Positions 11,327-23,236 of a DNA stretch of 64,000 nt are shown here, one piece after another. The notes under the pieces were generated by a model. The model made no database searches and was not told the origin of the DNA. It worked only from the letters and a program-made list of their open reading frames with translations. The stretch covers positions 16,926,001-16,990,000 of the forward strand of contig CM075937.1 of NCBI GenBank assembly GCA_038030265.1, in the 5' to 3' direction. Position numbers and translations under genes: made by a program. This stretch comes from Corythucha ciliata. Taxonomy: Eukaryota > Arthropoda > Insecta > Hemiptera > Tingidae. The stretch's first letter is position 1. The number at the start of each line of letters is the position of its first letter.

Positions 11327-11600
11327 TGCTGTGTCTTTGTTTGCTTTTACTGTCGTAACCGAGACACAACATTGTCATTTCATTGTTTCCCAAAAATTGA
11401 GGGTTTAGTGGTGTCAGATATCAACTAGCCTAATGTTGGGAGAAATTCGACCGCCGAAAGGCTTGGGAGCTTGCTTGACGTTTGAGTATAAATGTATCAG
11501 AAACCATGTTTTCTGTTCTCGTCACTTTAGGCCAACTGACTACTTTTTTCCCATTATGTTACGGACGTTGACCACGAAAAAACACAAAACTTCTTATCAT
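11327..11600 (+). pseudogene. THAP-type zinc-finger remnant
   Basis: One frame at 11327 reads a Cys-rich start (CFYC) followed by SFHCFP, and a second frame from 11433 continues with CIRNHVFCSRHF and PTDYF. A CxxC start, an FHxFP block and a CSxHFxxxDY block in that order are hallmarks of the THAP domain, a DNA-binding fold shared by P-element-like transposases and host proteins. The two parts are out of frame and a stop lies between them, so this is a decayed copy, or possibly exons of a gene I cannot follow. Confidence 0.4.
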
Positions 11601-11639
11601 TTAACATATGTAGGGAGTACCGGTTTCATTATCACACGA

Positions 11640-11867
11640 CACTAGCGCCGCTAGAGAACCTATAGTTATACACAGGTACTGACATTACCCGCCATATATG
11701 GTCCTTTAGAGAGGGAAGGGCTTGTGATTGGCTGGTGAGCGTAACCTACATGACTGGAGCAGCCAATGAGAGATATAAAATCATTTGATCCCTATGTGGA
11801 GGGAGGGACCAAACATGGCGGACTGTCAGTACTCGTAGGAACTTATAGAGCCTTAGCGCCGCTAGTG
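11640..11867. mobile_element. MITE, TIR CACTAGCG(C/G)CGCTA
   Basis: The left end reads CACTAGCGCCGCTAGAGAAC and the right end, inverted, TCACTAGCGGCGCTAAGG. The similarity extends inward through CTATAGTT / CTATAAGTT for about 30 bp. It has no coding capacity. Confidence 0.6.
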
Positions 11868-11919
11868 ATAGCTACAATCGCCAATTGCGCTTGCACAAAA
11901 ACAAAAACTGGGCCACCTC

Positions 11920-12130
11920 TCAATTTTACCGAAGAACGGCAAATTAGCGCTTTTTCTTCATTTTAGCTATCTTCTTCATTTTGGGAATCAGCGATTTTTT
12001 CTCAATTTCGGTCTGGTTGTTTCATCTGGATACCGCGAATGAAAGCTTTTTAACTGTTTCAGCCACGAATATTAGCACTTTGGGGAGCAGCATATTTTCT
12101 CTATTTTAGCCCCAGTGAATGTGGTGACTC
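11920..12130 (-). repeat. Degenerate array, family A, reverse
   Basis: A few units with CAATTTTACC / ATTTTAGC and GCGAATGA blocks lie immediately upstream of the EGF exons. Confidence 0.5.
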
Positions 12131-12353
12131 TGTAGGATTTGTACTTTTGGATGGTGTCTAGAGGTTAATAGCTGCCCCACTTCGGTTTTGAGTCTATTGA
12201 GAAAGGAAACTACCCCCTTCTGGCTACGCCCCTGATTTAATTAGAATAATCTCGAATTTCAGGTCCTAACAAAATAACGGGGTTGAGATGCACCGCAATC
12301 TGCAATTAGCCCTTTATTCTGTTTTTATTTCATATTTTTCCGTAATTTTTCAG

Positions 12354-13223
12354 AGTGCTCCTGCATGAACGGAGGCCTGTGCAAAAAAAGAACTGGTGAA
12401 TGCAAGTGCAAGTCCGGTTGGGAAGGAGAGACGTGTGAAGAGCCTTCCTGTCGTCCGAGGTGTCGCAACGGTGGCAAGTGCTTGCGACCGGGCGTGTGCC
12501 AATGCTCCAAACATTACACCGGATCCATTTGTCAGACACGTATGGTTTTATTTTTTGTAATACTCAACTGTTTTTAGAATAATTAATTAGTAATATTTTA
12601 TAATAATTTTAAATAGCTATCTGCGACCCTCCCTGTCATAACGGTGGCCACTGCGTTGGGAACAACCAGTGCTTGTGTCCACTCAATACGAACGGCGATC
12701 ATTGTCAAAATTGTAGGGAAGAACTGTGATAAAATTCTAACAAAGTCATTAAAGGAGAGTTGTTTCATCTTCCAACAGTTACCTGCGGAGAAGGTTGTAA
12801 AAATGGTGGCATCTGCGTTGGTCCCGGCCTCTGCGAATGTCCACACAACTCAACCGGCGAGCACTGTCAAGAGCCCGTGTGCGATCCACCGTGCGAGAAC
12901 GGTGCCACCTGCGCTCCAGGGAATACTTGCCTGTGTCAGCCGTATTCCTCCGGTCCTCGATGCCACGAAAAGTACGCCCCCCCCCCTCAATCCCACAAGC
13001 AATTTATCTTTTTTATTCATTTATCTTTCGTTTCAGGAAATGCGAGTACAGACCGGTACAAGAGCCGTACGTTCGAGGCTATCGGCGACTTCTTTTGAAA
13101 AAACATTTCGAGAGTAAATGCGATCCTCGCGATTGGAAATCATGCGTCAAATCCGTGCCCGAATATCAAAATGTGTACGAGAGAGCCTATCGAACGTCCT
13201 ACAAGTGCGTGGACCAGCCATGA
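12354..13223 (+). CDS. Secreted EGF-repeat protein, last four exons
   Basis: The exons are 12354-12539, 12617-12712, 12779-12971 and 13037-13223 (stop TGA 13221-13223). All junctions are GT-AG and the phases match. The first three exons encode about five EGF-like repeats of the compact type (CxxxCxNGGxCxxxxxCxCxxGxxGxxC). The last exon encodes 62 residues with no EGF pattern: KKCEY, paired Cys, several Arg/Tyr blocks (RGYRR, AYRTSYKC). That tail faintly recalls an EMI-like module. The first exon here opens in phase 1, so the start, signal peptide and earlier domains lie to the left and were not found in the repeat-rich DNA. Proteins built this way (WIF1/Shifted, VWDE) act outside the cell in ligand or matrix binding, but I cannot assign a name. 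Confidence 0.85.
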
Positions 13224-14270
13224 GGTAACGACTAGATTTCCACTCGGTAAGATTTTTATGATTCATTTCCTATGCCCTTTTTACTTTCAAAGAGAAACAT
13301 ATCTCCTATTGAAATTTATAAAATCTGTTTTTAAAAAAAGGAGCTTCTTTCTTTAAAAAAAAATTCATTTTTATTTTTTTAAATGCCAGTGTACTATCGA
13401 ATTCTTCCTGAAATGTCGCCAGTAGCGACAGTTTTTTATTTTGTATGTAAATATGCTGCCACGCTTTTTAACACCTTTCATCCATTTAAATGACAAAAAT
13501 TCCTTTAAATGAAATTATTTTCGAAATGGTCTAACCCTTTCTATATTTTTTTATGCTTCCTCGTCCTGTCTAACACCTCCACCCCCTACCCATCCGCAGT
13601 ATTAAACGTAAAAACCACTCATCATCTTTCTTATTAGCTAACCTCGATAGGAGGCGTCAATTCTTGGTTGAAACAGTTGTAAAATTTGATAATTTATAAA
13701 AAAAATAAATAAAAAAAATTGTATGTAGTCTTAAAAAGAATAACATTTTTTTCTTCACCTACCTGTTTTAAATTTTACGCTTCTCCTCGAGCCAAGGGCA
13801 TTAAAAAGTATAATTTAAAAAAATACATTAAAAACAAAAAACGTGGTGTACATACATTGAATAACTTTCTCAGTGTGAATAATGACCAATCCTTTGTTTT
13901 GCTTTGTCCAAGGCCCTATTAAATAAGTTTGTTATTGTAAAAATTATAATGATAATAATAGGTAATCGTTACTATAATGTATTTAAAACTGTGTTTTAAG
14001 ATCAAGATTTAAGATACGGTTTTTATGTGTCAGTTGGGTAGGCCCATTTTTTTTTTTTTTTTTTTTTTTTCCATAGCGTTCTATCTGACGAAACAAACAA
14101 AAAAAGAAATGCCAAAATTAATGAAGTTAACGTTGTACTGTTTGTAAATGGAAATCCAAATAATACGCGTAATTATGAATAATATTACCGATAATAAATA
14201 TAAGTAAATGTTGTTTTATTACAGGGTTGTCTTAGTTGAATTATAAGAATGAGACATTTCTCCGTGGGTT
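13224..14270 (+). other. AT-rich region, probably 3' UTR of the EGF-repeat gene
   Basis: The stop codon is followed almost at once by G|GTAACG, a possible donor for a 3' UTR intron; CCGCAG near 13600 could serve as acceptor. AATAAA-like strings occur at about 13704 and 14194. A poly-T run lies at 14048-14070. No other gene is seen. Confidence 0.35.
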
Positions 14271-14279
14271 GAGCTCGGA

Positions 14280-14660
14280 ACGTACGCTCCAAAAATGATC
14301 AAACTGGCTATTGGCTCCTTGAAAATGGCTATACAGACGATTCGTGTCCTAAACATAGCCAAAACGCCAAAAATGGCTGACTAAGACTCGTTCTCAAAAA
14401 TCGCTAAATTGACGATTCGAGCTCAAAAAATAGTCAAACTGACAATTCACGCCCTTATATTGGCAAATCCGACTCAATTTACCCTTTAAAAAGGCTAAAC
14501 TGACGAATTGCGCCATGGAAATGCCTAAACGGACGATATCCGTGACCTGAAAATGGCCTAACTGACCATTCACTTCTTAAAAATGGCTGACCTGACGATT
14601 TGTGTTCCAAAAATAGCAAAAACGCCATAAAAATGTCAGAATTTCCGCCCTGTACAGATG
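14280..14660 (+). repeat. Degenerate ~35 bp array, family E
   Basis: Units of the form AAAATGGCTAAACTGACGATTC with a CGTGCCC- or GCTC-like variable part. This family is seen only here. Confidence 0.6.
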
Positions 14661-15097
14661 GAGTAACTTTCGATTCTCGCATTATGCCAGTCACTTTAGA
14701 CATCGAAGGTCGCAAAAAATTCCGGTAAATCTGAATTTTTAGTAAGTTGCCAGGGAGGTACCACTGGTGTAAATTCAAGTTTGCAGCTTCGAAAACCCTG
14801 TGCCAACTTCAGGGTGCTCGAAAAACTTCGAAATTTTCGGACATGTTTAGGATTTTGGCTTATTTCTTTCTGAAAATGCATCTGTTGGTCGCGTTCTCTT
14901 TGGTATACAAAATAACGGCCAATGAAAGATTTAGAGATCTTTTTTATTCCGACAATGAAAAATTGGGAAAATACGAACTCGCGATCAAAACTGACTTATT
15001 TTTTTTTTAACATAAGGTTTTTTGTTATTTTGAAATAAAAATTGAGGTTTGTTAGTTGTTGGCACGCTACACCATTCCTCCTCCTGGAATGACGGAG

Positions 15098-16183
15098 TCA
15101 GGCCGACGATAAAAATTGAAGTCGCTTCAATCGGCTGGGTTTTGCAGTAGAGGGTGGTGCAGGCTTGTAACTATTGCTGGCAGTGAGAAAATCAAGCGAG
15201 GGATCATTGATTGTATACGATGGCTTTAATCTGTCGCGGGTGACGACCACATGTCTCTTGTTTACCGAGATCGTGAAGTTCTTTGCATTTCTTTTTTCAA
15301 CCGGATAAGGGCCGGAGTATGGTCGTTGGAGAGGTGAACGTACGCCGTCATTACGGAGATAGACATGAGAACATACGTCGAGGTCGCGATGTGTGAATGG
15401 CTTATTGTTCGAATGCCATGGCGATGCTCGCGGTCGAAGGACGGCATAGAGACGTTTTGTGTACTCGACAGGGCTTGAAGTTGTTTGTACTTCGTCGAAG
15501 AATTCTCCTGGTAGGCGAATGTCTGTTCCATATACGAGGCTCGCTGACGAATCTTCCAAGTATGGTTTGAAGGCGCATCCAAGTCCAAGGAGGACAGCTG
15601 GAAGTTCGATTGTCCACTGAGTGCTCACATTTTCGGAGCGTGCCATTAAAGACGCTTTTAGTGTCCGATGTTGTCTCTCAATTATGCCATTAGCTTGCGG
15701 GTGATAGCTCGACGTGTGGCGAAAGGTCTACGCCTAGGATCGTGGAGACTTTTTTGAAAAGATTGGACGTAAAGTTACAACCCTGGTCAGTAACAATGGT
15801 TACTGGGCAGCCGAATCGACATATCCAACCGGAGAATAGAGTTTCTGCCACGGTTTCGGCTGATTGATCTACCATAGGAATTGCTTCAATCCAGCATGTA
15901 AATCTATCAGTGCAGGTAAGCAGGCAAGCAGGAATCCTCGAGACTGGGGAAGTGGACCGATTACATCGATGTGAATATGAGAAAATCTTTCGTCCGGAAG
16001 TAAAAACTGGGATAGAGGCGTCTTTTCATGTCTTTGTACTTTCGAACTCTGGCAGGAGTGACATCGTCGGATCCACTGTTTGATATCGGTTGCCATTCTA
16101 GGCCAAACGAACCGTTCGCGGATGAGTTTCGAGCAGGCGCGAACGCCAAGATGAGCGATGCCGTGAGTGTTGGAAAATTTCAT
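15098..16183 (-). pseudogene. Gypsy integrase, frameshifted
   Basis: 16183-15869 encodes the zinc-binding region (H near HLGV, then RCHSCQ) and the start of the catalytic core with HIHIDVIGPL, carrying the first Asp. The frame then shifts, and 15875-15690 continues with VTDQGCNF (second Asp). Another break precedes 15646-15098, which carries the C-terminal part with DRLKPS. At least two frameshifts separate the three parts. In the family this enzyme inserts the DNA copy; here it is inactive. Confidence 0.8.
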
Positions 16184-16448
16184 AGCGGTGGGACTCTGGA
16201 ACGAAAGGTCTGATGCGTTTGGTCGATATATCGCAGTAAAGTTCGGAATCTTGGATGACGAGTTTTTGAAGGAATAAACCAGTCGATGACGGATTATTTA
16301 GAAGTGAGAGAAGTTGTTTATCTGACGATTGGGCTTTAGCTAAATCGAGAGGAGAAACTGTTCCTTTGACGATGGATTCAATGCGAGAGAGGGCGTCAGC
16401 AGTAGCGTTTAGAGTTCCGTTGACGTATCGAATATCGGTGGAGAATTC

Positions 16449-17720
16449 ACTTATATAAGCCAGTTGACGGATTTGTCTCGGAGACATCTTATCGCCGCGC
16501 TTATTAAAAGCGTGAATTAACGGGCGATGATCTGTGAGTATCGAGAAATTGCGTCGTGAACAGCAAAAAGTTAGCGCTCGTATGTGGAGTAGCGACATTC
16601 GGTAGGAGTCAATTTTCGAGCGAAGTAGGCGAGGGGTCGTTGTCGGCCGTCTAGACTTTGGTGTACGGCACCTCCGATGGCTACGTCCGACGCGTCTGTC
16701 ATAACAGACAAGGGTGCGTTAGGTGCAGGAAAAGCTAGAACAATATCTTTTGTTAAAATTGTTTTGCATGCCTCAAATGCTTCTTCCATGTTTGGTGTCC
16801 AAGCTATATTTTCGTTGCTTCCTCGACAGAGAGGAACTTGAATGTTAGCCATGTGAGTCTGTAGGTGATGGTAGAAATTGAGCATCCCTAAGAACCGTTT
16901 GAGTTGATCGGCTGTTTTCGGTTTAGGGAAAGACTTGATGGCTTTGATTTTATCAGGTAGAGGTGATACGCCTTCTGCAGATATTTTGTAGCCTAGAAAC
17001 GAGAGGGAAGACTGGATGAAGACACATTTGCTGATATTGATCTGAAGACCATATTGAGCGAGGCGAGCGAAGAAAATTTCAAGATGTTTGAAGTTGTCTT
17101 CTATCGAGGTTGAAAAAACGAGGCAGTCGTCGATGTAAGTTTTGACAAAAGGTAAGTCCCTGGTGGTGGAGTCCATGTGGCGTTGGAAAGTTTGTACGGC
17201 ACAGCGAAAGCCGTAGGGCATTTTGAGGAATTCAAAAAGACCGAAGGGTGTGATGACGGCGGTTTTCGGGACGTCAGGTGGATGGACTGGAATTTGAAGG
17301 TAGGCGTTCGTGAGATCTATTTTCGAAAATACCTTGGAACCATGCATATACGACGTTGTTTCTCGAGTGTCCGGAATCGGATACATGTCAGGCGTTGGTT
17401 GAGCATTCAGTTTACGATAGTCACCGCAAGGTCTCCAGTCATCCGATGGCTTCCTCACGTGATGAAGTGGGCTAGCCCAGGGACTGTTCGATGGTAGACA
17501 GATTCCTTTTTGAAGCACGAATTCAAATTCTTTTCGAGCAGCTTGTAGTTTGTCAGGAGGAAGCTTGCGTGGACGAGCGAAACATAGAGGACCAGTGGTT
17601 TCTATGTGGTGAAACGTGGAGTAGGATATTCCTGTGGTTTCGGTTGGAAAGTCGACGGGGAAAGCTTGTATTTTTCGAGGAGTTTGTTCACTTGAGTAGG
17701 AATACCGGAGTGAAGAGTTG
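16449..17720 (-). pseudogene. Gypsy RT/RNase H, duplicated unit 1 (distal)
   Basis: The reverse-transcriptase part (17518-16571) shows DWRPCGDYRKLN, DLTNAYLQIPV and the catalytic YIDDCLVFS, followed by FLGYKIS and the RNase H start MTDASDVAIGGAVHQ. It breaks at about 16570, where roughly 36 bases present in the other unit are missing; RNase H continues in another frame (16598-16098) with LTDHRPLIHAF. The right end of the unit abuts the second copy at 17720/17721. Confidence 0.85.
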
Positions 17721-19027
17721 ACTTATATAAGCCAGTTGACGGATTTGTCTCGGAGACATCTTAACGCCACGCTTATTAAAAGCGTGAATTAACGGGCGAT
17801 GATCTGTGAGTATCGAGAAATTGCGTCCTTCGAGTGCGTGTGACAAATAGCGAATAGTCTCGTGAACAGCAAAAAGTTCGCGCTCGTATGTGGAGTAGCG
17901 ACATTCGGTAGGAGTCAATTTTCGAGCGAAGTAGGCGAGGGGTCGTTGTCGGCCGTCTAGACTTTGGTGTACGGCACCTCCGATGGCTACGTCCGACGCG
18001 TCTGTCATAACAAACAATGGTGCGTTAGGTGCAGGAAAAGCTAGAACAATATCTTTTGTAAAAATTGTTTCGCATGCCTCAAATGCTTCTTTCATGTTTG
18101 GTGTCCAAGCTATATTTTCGTTGCTTCCTCGACAGAGAGGAACTTGAATGTTAGCCATATGAGGCTGTAGGTGATGGTAGAAATTGAGCATCCCTAAGAA
18201 CCGTTTGAGTTGATCGGCTGTTTTCGGTTTAGGGAAAGACTTGATGGCTTTGATTTCATCAGGTAGAGGTGATACGCCTTCTGCAGATATTTTGTAGCCT
18301 AGAAACGAGAGGGAAGACTGGATGAAGACACATTTGCTGATATTGATCTGAAGACCATATTGAGTGAGGCGAGCGAAGAACATTTCAAGATGTTTGAAGT
18401 TGTCTTCTATCGAGGTTGAAAAAACGAGGCAGTCATCGATGTAAGTTTTGACAAAAGGTAAGTCCCTGGTGGTGGAGTCCATGTGGCGTTGGAAAGTTTG
18501 TACGGCACAGCGTAAGCCGTAGGGCATTTTGAGGAATTCAAAAAGACCGAAGGGTGTGATGACGGCGGTTTTCGGGACGTCAGGTGGATGGACTGGAATT
18601 TGAAGGTAGGCGTTCGTGAGATCTATTTTCGAAAATACCTTGGAACCATGCATATACGACGTTGTTTCTCGAGTGTCCGGAATCGGATACATGTCAGGCG
18701 TCGGTTGAGCATTCAGTTTACGATAGCCACCGCAAGGTCTCCAGTCATCCGATGCCTTCCAAACGTGATGAAGTGGGCTAGCCCAGGGACTGTTCGATGG
18801 TAGACAGATTCCTTTTTGAAGCACGAATTCAAATTCTTTTCGAGCAGCTTGTAGTTTGTCAGGAGGAAGCTTGCGTGGACGAGCGAAACATAGAGGACCA
18901 GTGGTTTCTATGTGGTGAAACGTGGAGTAGGATATTTCTGTGGTTTCGGTTGGAAAGTCGACGGGGAAAGCTTGTATTTTTCGAGGAGTTTGTTCACTTG
19001 AGTAGGAATACCGGAGTGAAGAGTTGA
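17721..19027 (-). pseudogene. Gypsy RT/RNase H, duplicated unit 2 (proximal)
   Basis: This is a second, nearly identical copy of the same segment. One frame (18824-17688) runs through RT and RNase H to the duplication junction, where it ends in unrelated residues. It keeps YIDDCLVFS but has CGGYRKLN where the other unit has CGDYRKLN. It retains the roughly 36 bases lost from unit 1 (LFAVHETIRYLSHALEG). Confidence 0.85.
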
Positions 19028-19321
19028 AATCGAGTGTGACTTGTCATTTGTTACTTCACCGTGAGTTGTGACTTGTGAGGGTGGTGGTATGATCGAAGAG
19101 ACGTTTAGATTTGAGGTCGACGAGAAGTACACGAAGTGACGCAAAAAATCACCGCCGATAATGGGACGAGATACTCTTGCCACGGTGAAAACGAATGGAA
19201 ACAAGCGGCGAAGACCAAGATCGAGGTGGAAAAGGCGTTGGCCATAAGTTGGTTTCTGACCGTGAAATTCGTTGAAGGCGGAACTGAGCTTAAACGTTGA
19301 AAAAACACGCTTCCGGAGCAT
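18908..19321 (-). pseudogene. Gypsy aspartic protease remnant
   Basis: The frame carries TYGQR, LDLGLRRLFPFVFTVA and IIGGDFLRHF, which match the flap and C-terminal part of a Gypsy protease (usual form GADFL). The catalytic DTG and most of gag are missing; the gag start (SQPPDQLAD, LKLPTFWSHAP) lies immediately upstream around 19330-19415. An internal deletion has joined the beginning of gag to late protease. Confidence 0.7.
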
Positions 19322-19361
19322 GTGACCAGAATGTTGGAAGTTTTAACGTGACGTGATCACA

Positions 19362-21298
19362 ATGTGTTGCGAAAGAAGGTGCATCGGCGAGCTGATCAGG
19401 TGGTTGTGACATCTTATGTCCGAGATCGACAAAATTGTATTTTTCGATGTGAGGAAACGACGGAATGAAGGGGTCACCAGTTGTTGATCGCGTTCACCAG
19501 TTATCGTGAAAAAACGAAATTAAGACACATCATTTTTTCAATTTTAAGAGCCCTACTATTTTAGCTTTAATTGAAGCTCATAAAATTTACTTCAATTTCG
19601 TCTCTCAGGACTTCTTCGAAGGATCACTTCTTTAGCCGGTATATCTGACGCGAGATGGTCAAAACTTGAAATTCGCACTTTTGACAAAATTACCTATTTT
19701 GAAGGGGGGCGGCATACCTTGAGATCAATTGGACTTAAGCCTTGTTCACACGATGCAATTTTTTGAAGTTATATTGCATGCTGGTTTTTTAAAAACATTT
19801 GTTCCTTGGTAGTGACCGGATGTTTTTAAAAATCTAGCATGCAATTAAGCTTCAAACATTGCATCGTTTGAACAGGGCTTTACAAGCTCCACTTTGGCTC
19901 AGAAATAAGAAAAATTTGTCTACTCTAAAAAGTATGATAATGCCTTTTTTCATAGAATGCCTTTTTTTGGGTCTAGAATGACTGGCCTAAATTGAAAATT
20001 GCGTCTATAAAATGGGCAAACTCGCTATTCAACAATTAAACAAATTCGCTATATTAATAGAATCAATTGTATTCAATTGATTATCAATTCATCATGGAGT
20101 CAAGTTTATTAATCGAGCATTACCCGCGCCCATAAACTGGCCATTTCTTCACGTACCGAACACCCCGAACTAACTCATCTGAAAATTGGTGAAAGCATGC
20201 CAGGACCCCTTGTCATCCTGTCACAGAGATGACTATAAGTTGTCAAATGAGGGCAAACCTCGAGGGGAGGGGATTCTTTTTGGACCACACGAATTGTCGA
20301 CAGTGCCCCGTTCTTGAACAAATTCAAAACATTAAAAGCCTTTGTACAGTGATGCCCTATTTGAATAGTAATGCCCGGGTCGGGCCGCTTCACTGCCCGC
20401 TTCATACGCTACGCCACTGGTCTGTATTGACCTTTACTCGGGTAAAAGGCACCTAAGGCTTCCGTTACTATGCTTCTACATAGTTACTATGTCCCCCGTC
20501 GTATTCCTGTGGGAGGATTTCTCTCCCACAGTAACCAGGATTCTGCCTTCTTCCCGCTGTGGCTTGATGCCTTGAAAGGCGCTTGGCCAGAAAGTGTCTG
20601 ACTTGACAACCGGCGGGGAGTGTCCCGGCACGTGCAATTCCTGGTTATCCTCGCCCCACTCACCGTCAGCCGCACCAACTGGTCAAGGCTGGTGCATTGC
20701 CGGTGTGGACCGCTTGGTGGTGGGGAGTTTTACGGGTGTAAAGGTGGGGCGAGGAGAGATACCCGTTAGTATTGTTGGATGAGTACCGGCCCTCAGTAAC
20801 CATGAGCTATGATCGACGAGTGTACTACCGCCAGTGATGGAGCGTTGAAGGACTCTGTCGAGGTGGCTGGCTACTCTGTGCGGCAGTGGGTCCATCGCGG
20901 ATGATCATGGCGGGTCCTGTGCCTCCACGGTGCTCCCAAGCATTGGCTAGGAAGCGACGGGCCGATGCTTTTGTTGTTAGAAAGACGGCTAAGGTGCTAG
21001 AATTGAGAATGGGTGCTGATTTGCTACAAAGATGGAGGAAAACGCTTATTCAACTCTAAAATTCAGAGAAAAAACGCTGCAAATTTTACACATGCGTTTA
21101 TTATTCGTGAATAAAGCCAGACCCGGCTTGAAATAACATGAAATTCGGGGCAGAAAAGTTTAACTTTCGACCCTGGTTCGGGGGAGGAAACGATCCATTT
21201 CTAAACGAAAAAAAATTGATTTTTCGCGGAGTAAATAAGCATTTATTTGCTGATACAATTGAGAAAAACAAATAAGCCGCGGTTAAAACCGAGAAAAA
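19362..21298. repeat. 1.94 kb tandem duplication, unit 1
   Basis: This unit is repeated at 21299-23236 with an offset of about 1937 bp and very few changes. It starts inside the Gypsy leader, so the leader appears twice. It contains a MITE, a GC-richer stretch at 20460-20970 with no recognisable protein, and a little family A text at its right end. Compared with unit 2 it keeps about 45 bases at 20575-20625 but lacks about 40 bases near 20862. Confidence 0.85.
19736..19881. mobile_element. MITE, TIR AAGC-TTGTTCACACGATGCA, copy 1
   Basis: The ends AAGCCTTGTTCACACGATGC and GCATCGTTTGAACAGGGCTT are inverted repeats, with inner inverted blocks TTGAAG/CTTCAA. The centre reads GGTAGTGACCGGATGTTTTT. 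A related element, inverted, is at 43819-43968. Confidence 0.7.
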
Positions 21299-23236
21299 CA
21301 ATGTGTTGCGAAGAAGGTGATCGGCGAGCTGATCAGGTGGTTGTGACATCTTATGTCCGAGATCGACAAAATTGTATTTTTCGATGTGAGGAAACGACGG
21401 AATGAAGGGGTCACCAGTTGTTGATCGCGTTCACCAGTTATCGTGAAAAAACGAAATTAAGACACATCATTTTTTTCAATTTTAAGAGCCCTACTATTTT
21501 AGCTTTAATTGAAGCTCATAAAATTTACTTCAATTTCGTCTCTCAGGACTTCTTCGAAGGATCACTTCTTTAGCCGGTATATCTGACGCGAGATGGTCAA
21601 AACTTGAAATTCGCACTTTTGACAAAATTACCTATTTTGAAGGGGCGCGGCATACCTTGAGATCAATTGGACTTAAGCCTTGTTCACACGATGCAATTTT
21701 TTGAAGTTATATTGCATGCTGGTTTTTTAAAAACATTTGTTCCTTGGTAGTGACCGGATGTTTTTAAAAATCTAGCATGCAATTAAGCTTCAAACATTGC
21801 ATCGTTTGAACAGGGCTTTACAAGCTCCACTTTGGCTCAGAAATAAGAAAAATTTGTCTACTCTAAAAAGTATGATAATGCCTTTTTTCATAGAATGCCT
21901 TTTTTTGGGTCTAGAATGACTGGCCTACATGGAAAATTGCGTCTATAAAATGGGCAAACTCGCTATTCAACAATTATACAAATTCGCTATATTAATAGAA
22001 TCAATTGTATTCAATTGATTATCAATTCATCATGGAGTCAAGTATATTAATTGAGCATTACCCGCGCCCATAAACTGGTCATTTCTTCACGTACCGAACA
22101 CCCCGAACTAACTCATCTGAAAATTGGTGAAAGCATGCCAGGACCCCTTTGTCATCCTGTCACAGAGATGACTATAAGTTGTCAAATGAGGGCAAACCTC
22201 GAGGGGAGGGGATTCTTTTTGGACCACACGAATTGTCGACAGTGCCCCGTTCTTGAACAAATTCAAAACATTAAAAGCCTCTGTACAGTGATGCCCTATT
22301 TGAATAGTAATGCCCGGGTCGGGCCGCTTCACTGCCCCCTTCATACGCTACGCCACTGGTCTGTATTGACCTTTACTCGGGTAAAAGGCACCTAAGGCTT
22401 CCGTTACTATGCTTCTACATAGTTACTATGTCCCCCGTCGTATTCCTGTGGGAGGATTTCTCTCCCACAGTAACCAGGATTCTGCCTTCTTCCCGCTCTG
22501 GCTTGATGCCTTGAGTGTCCCGGCACGTGCAATTCCTGGTTATCCTCGCCCCACTCACCGTCAGCCGCACCAACTGGTCAAGGCTGGTGCATTACCGGTG
22601 TGGGCCGCTTGGTGGTGGGGAGTTTTACGGGTGTAAAGGTGGGGCGAGGAGAGATACCCGTTAGTATTGTTGGATGAGTACCGGCCCTCAGTAACCATGA
22701 GCTATGATCGACGAGTGTACTACCGTCAGTGATGGAGCGTTGAAGGACGCTGTCGAGGGTGTGAGCATGGTGGAGAAGCGAGCTTCTCTTGGTATCAAGT
22801 GGCTGGCTACTCTGTGCGGCAGTGGGTCCATCGCGGATGATCATGGCGGGTCCTGTGCCTCGACGGTGCTCCCAAGCATTGGCTAGGAAGCGACGGGCCG
22901 ATGCTTTCGTTGTTAGAAAGGCGGCTAAGGTGCTAGAATTGAGAATGGGTGCTGATTTGCTACAAAGATGGAGGAAAACGCTTATTCAACTCTAAAATTC
23001 AGAGAAAAAACGCTGCAAATTTTACACATGCGTTTATTATTCGTGAATAAAGCCAGACCCGGCTTGAAATAACATGAAATTCGGGGCAGAAAAGTTTAAC
23101 TTTCGACCCTGGTTCGGGGGCAGGAAACGCTCCATTTCTAAACGAAAAAAAAAATTGATTTTTCGCGGAGTAAATAAGCATTTATTTGCGGATACAATTG
23201 AGAAAAACAAATAAGCCGCGGTTAAAACTGAGAAAA
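21299..23236. repeat. 1.94 kb tandem duplication, unit 2
   Basis: This is the second copy of the preceding unit. It includes the Gypsy leader with the GGTGACCCC string, the MITE and the GC-richer stretch. Relative to unit 1 it lacks about 45 bases near 22515 and has about 40 extra bases near 22760-22800; both differences are bounded by short microhomologies. Confidence 0.85.
21675..21819. mobile_element. MITE, TIR AAGC-TTGTTCACACGATGCA, copy 2
   Basis: This is the duplicate of the element at 19736-19881, carried along by the tandem duplication rather than a separate insertion. Confidence 0.7.

Larger units (their letters stand above)
14882..19490 (-). mobile_element. Decayed Gypsy LTR retrotransposon
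   Basis: Read on the minus strand, the order is a leader with GGTGACCCC (about 19460-19470), a gag start fragment, protease, reverse transcriptase, RNase H and integrase, which is Gypsy gene order. A GGAGGAGG purine tract and TGTAGCGTGCC near 15072 look like a polypurine tract and the start of a 3' LTR. TGTTGGTCGCGTTC at 14882 resembles TGTTGATCGCGTTC at 19469, but the two putative LTRs do not align further, so the LTR calls are weak. Most of gag is gone, the protease core is incomplete, integrase is frameshifted, and the RT/RNase H part is tandemly duplicated. The copy cannot be autonomous. Confidence 0.8.

Noticed and set aside
20460..20970. GC-richer stretch as a host gene or LINE ORF1
   Set aside because: No frame is open over its length in either copy, and the two copies differ by frame-breaking indels.
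19500..21300. 5' LTR of the Gypsy element
   Set aside because: After the first 14 bases the putative LTR near 19469 does not align with the region left of 15072, so a matching LTR pair cannot be supported.
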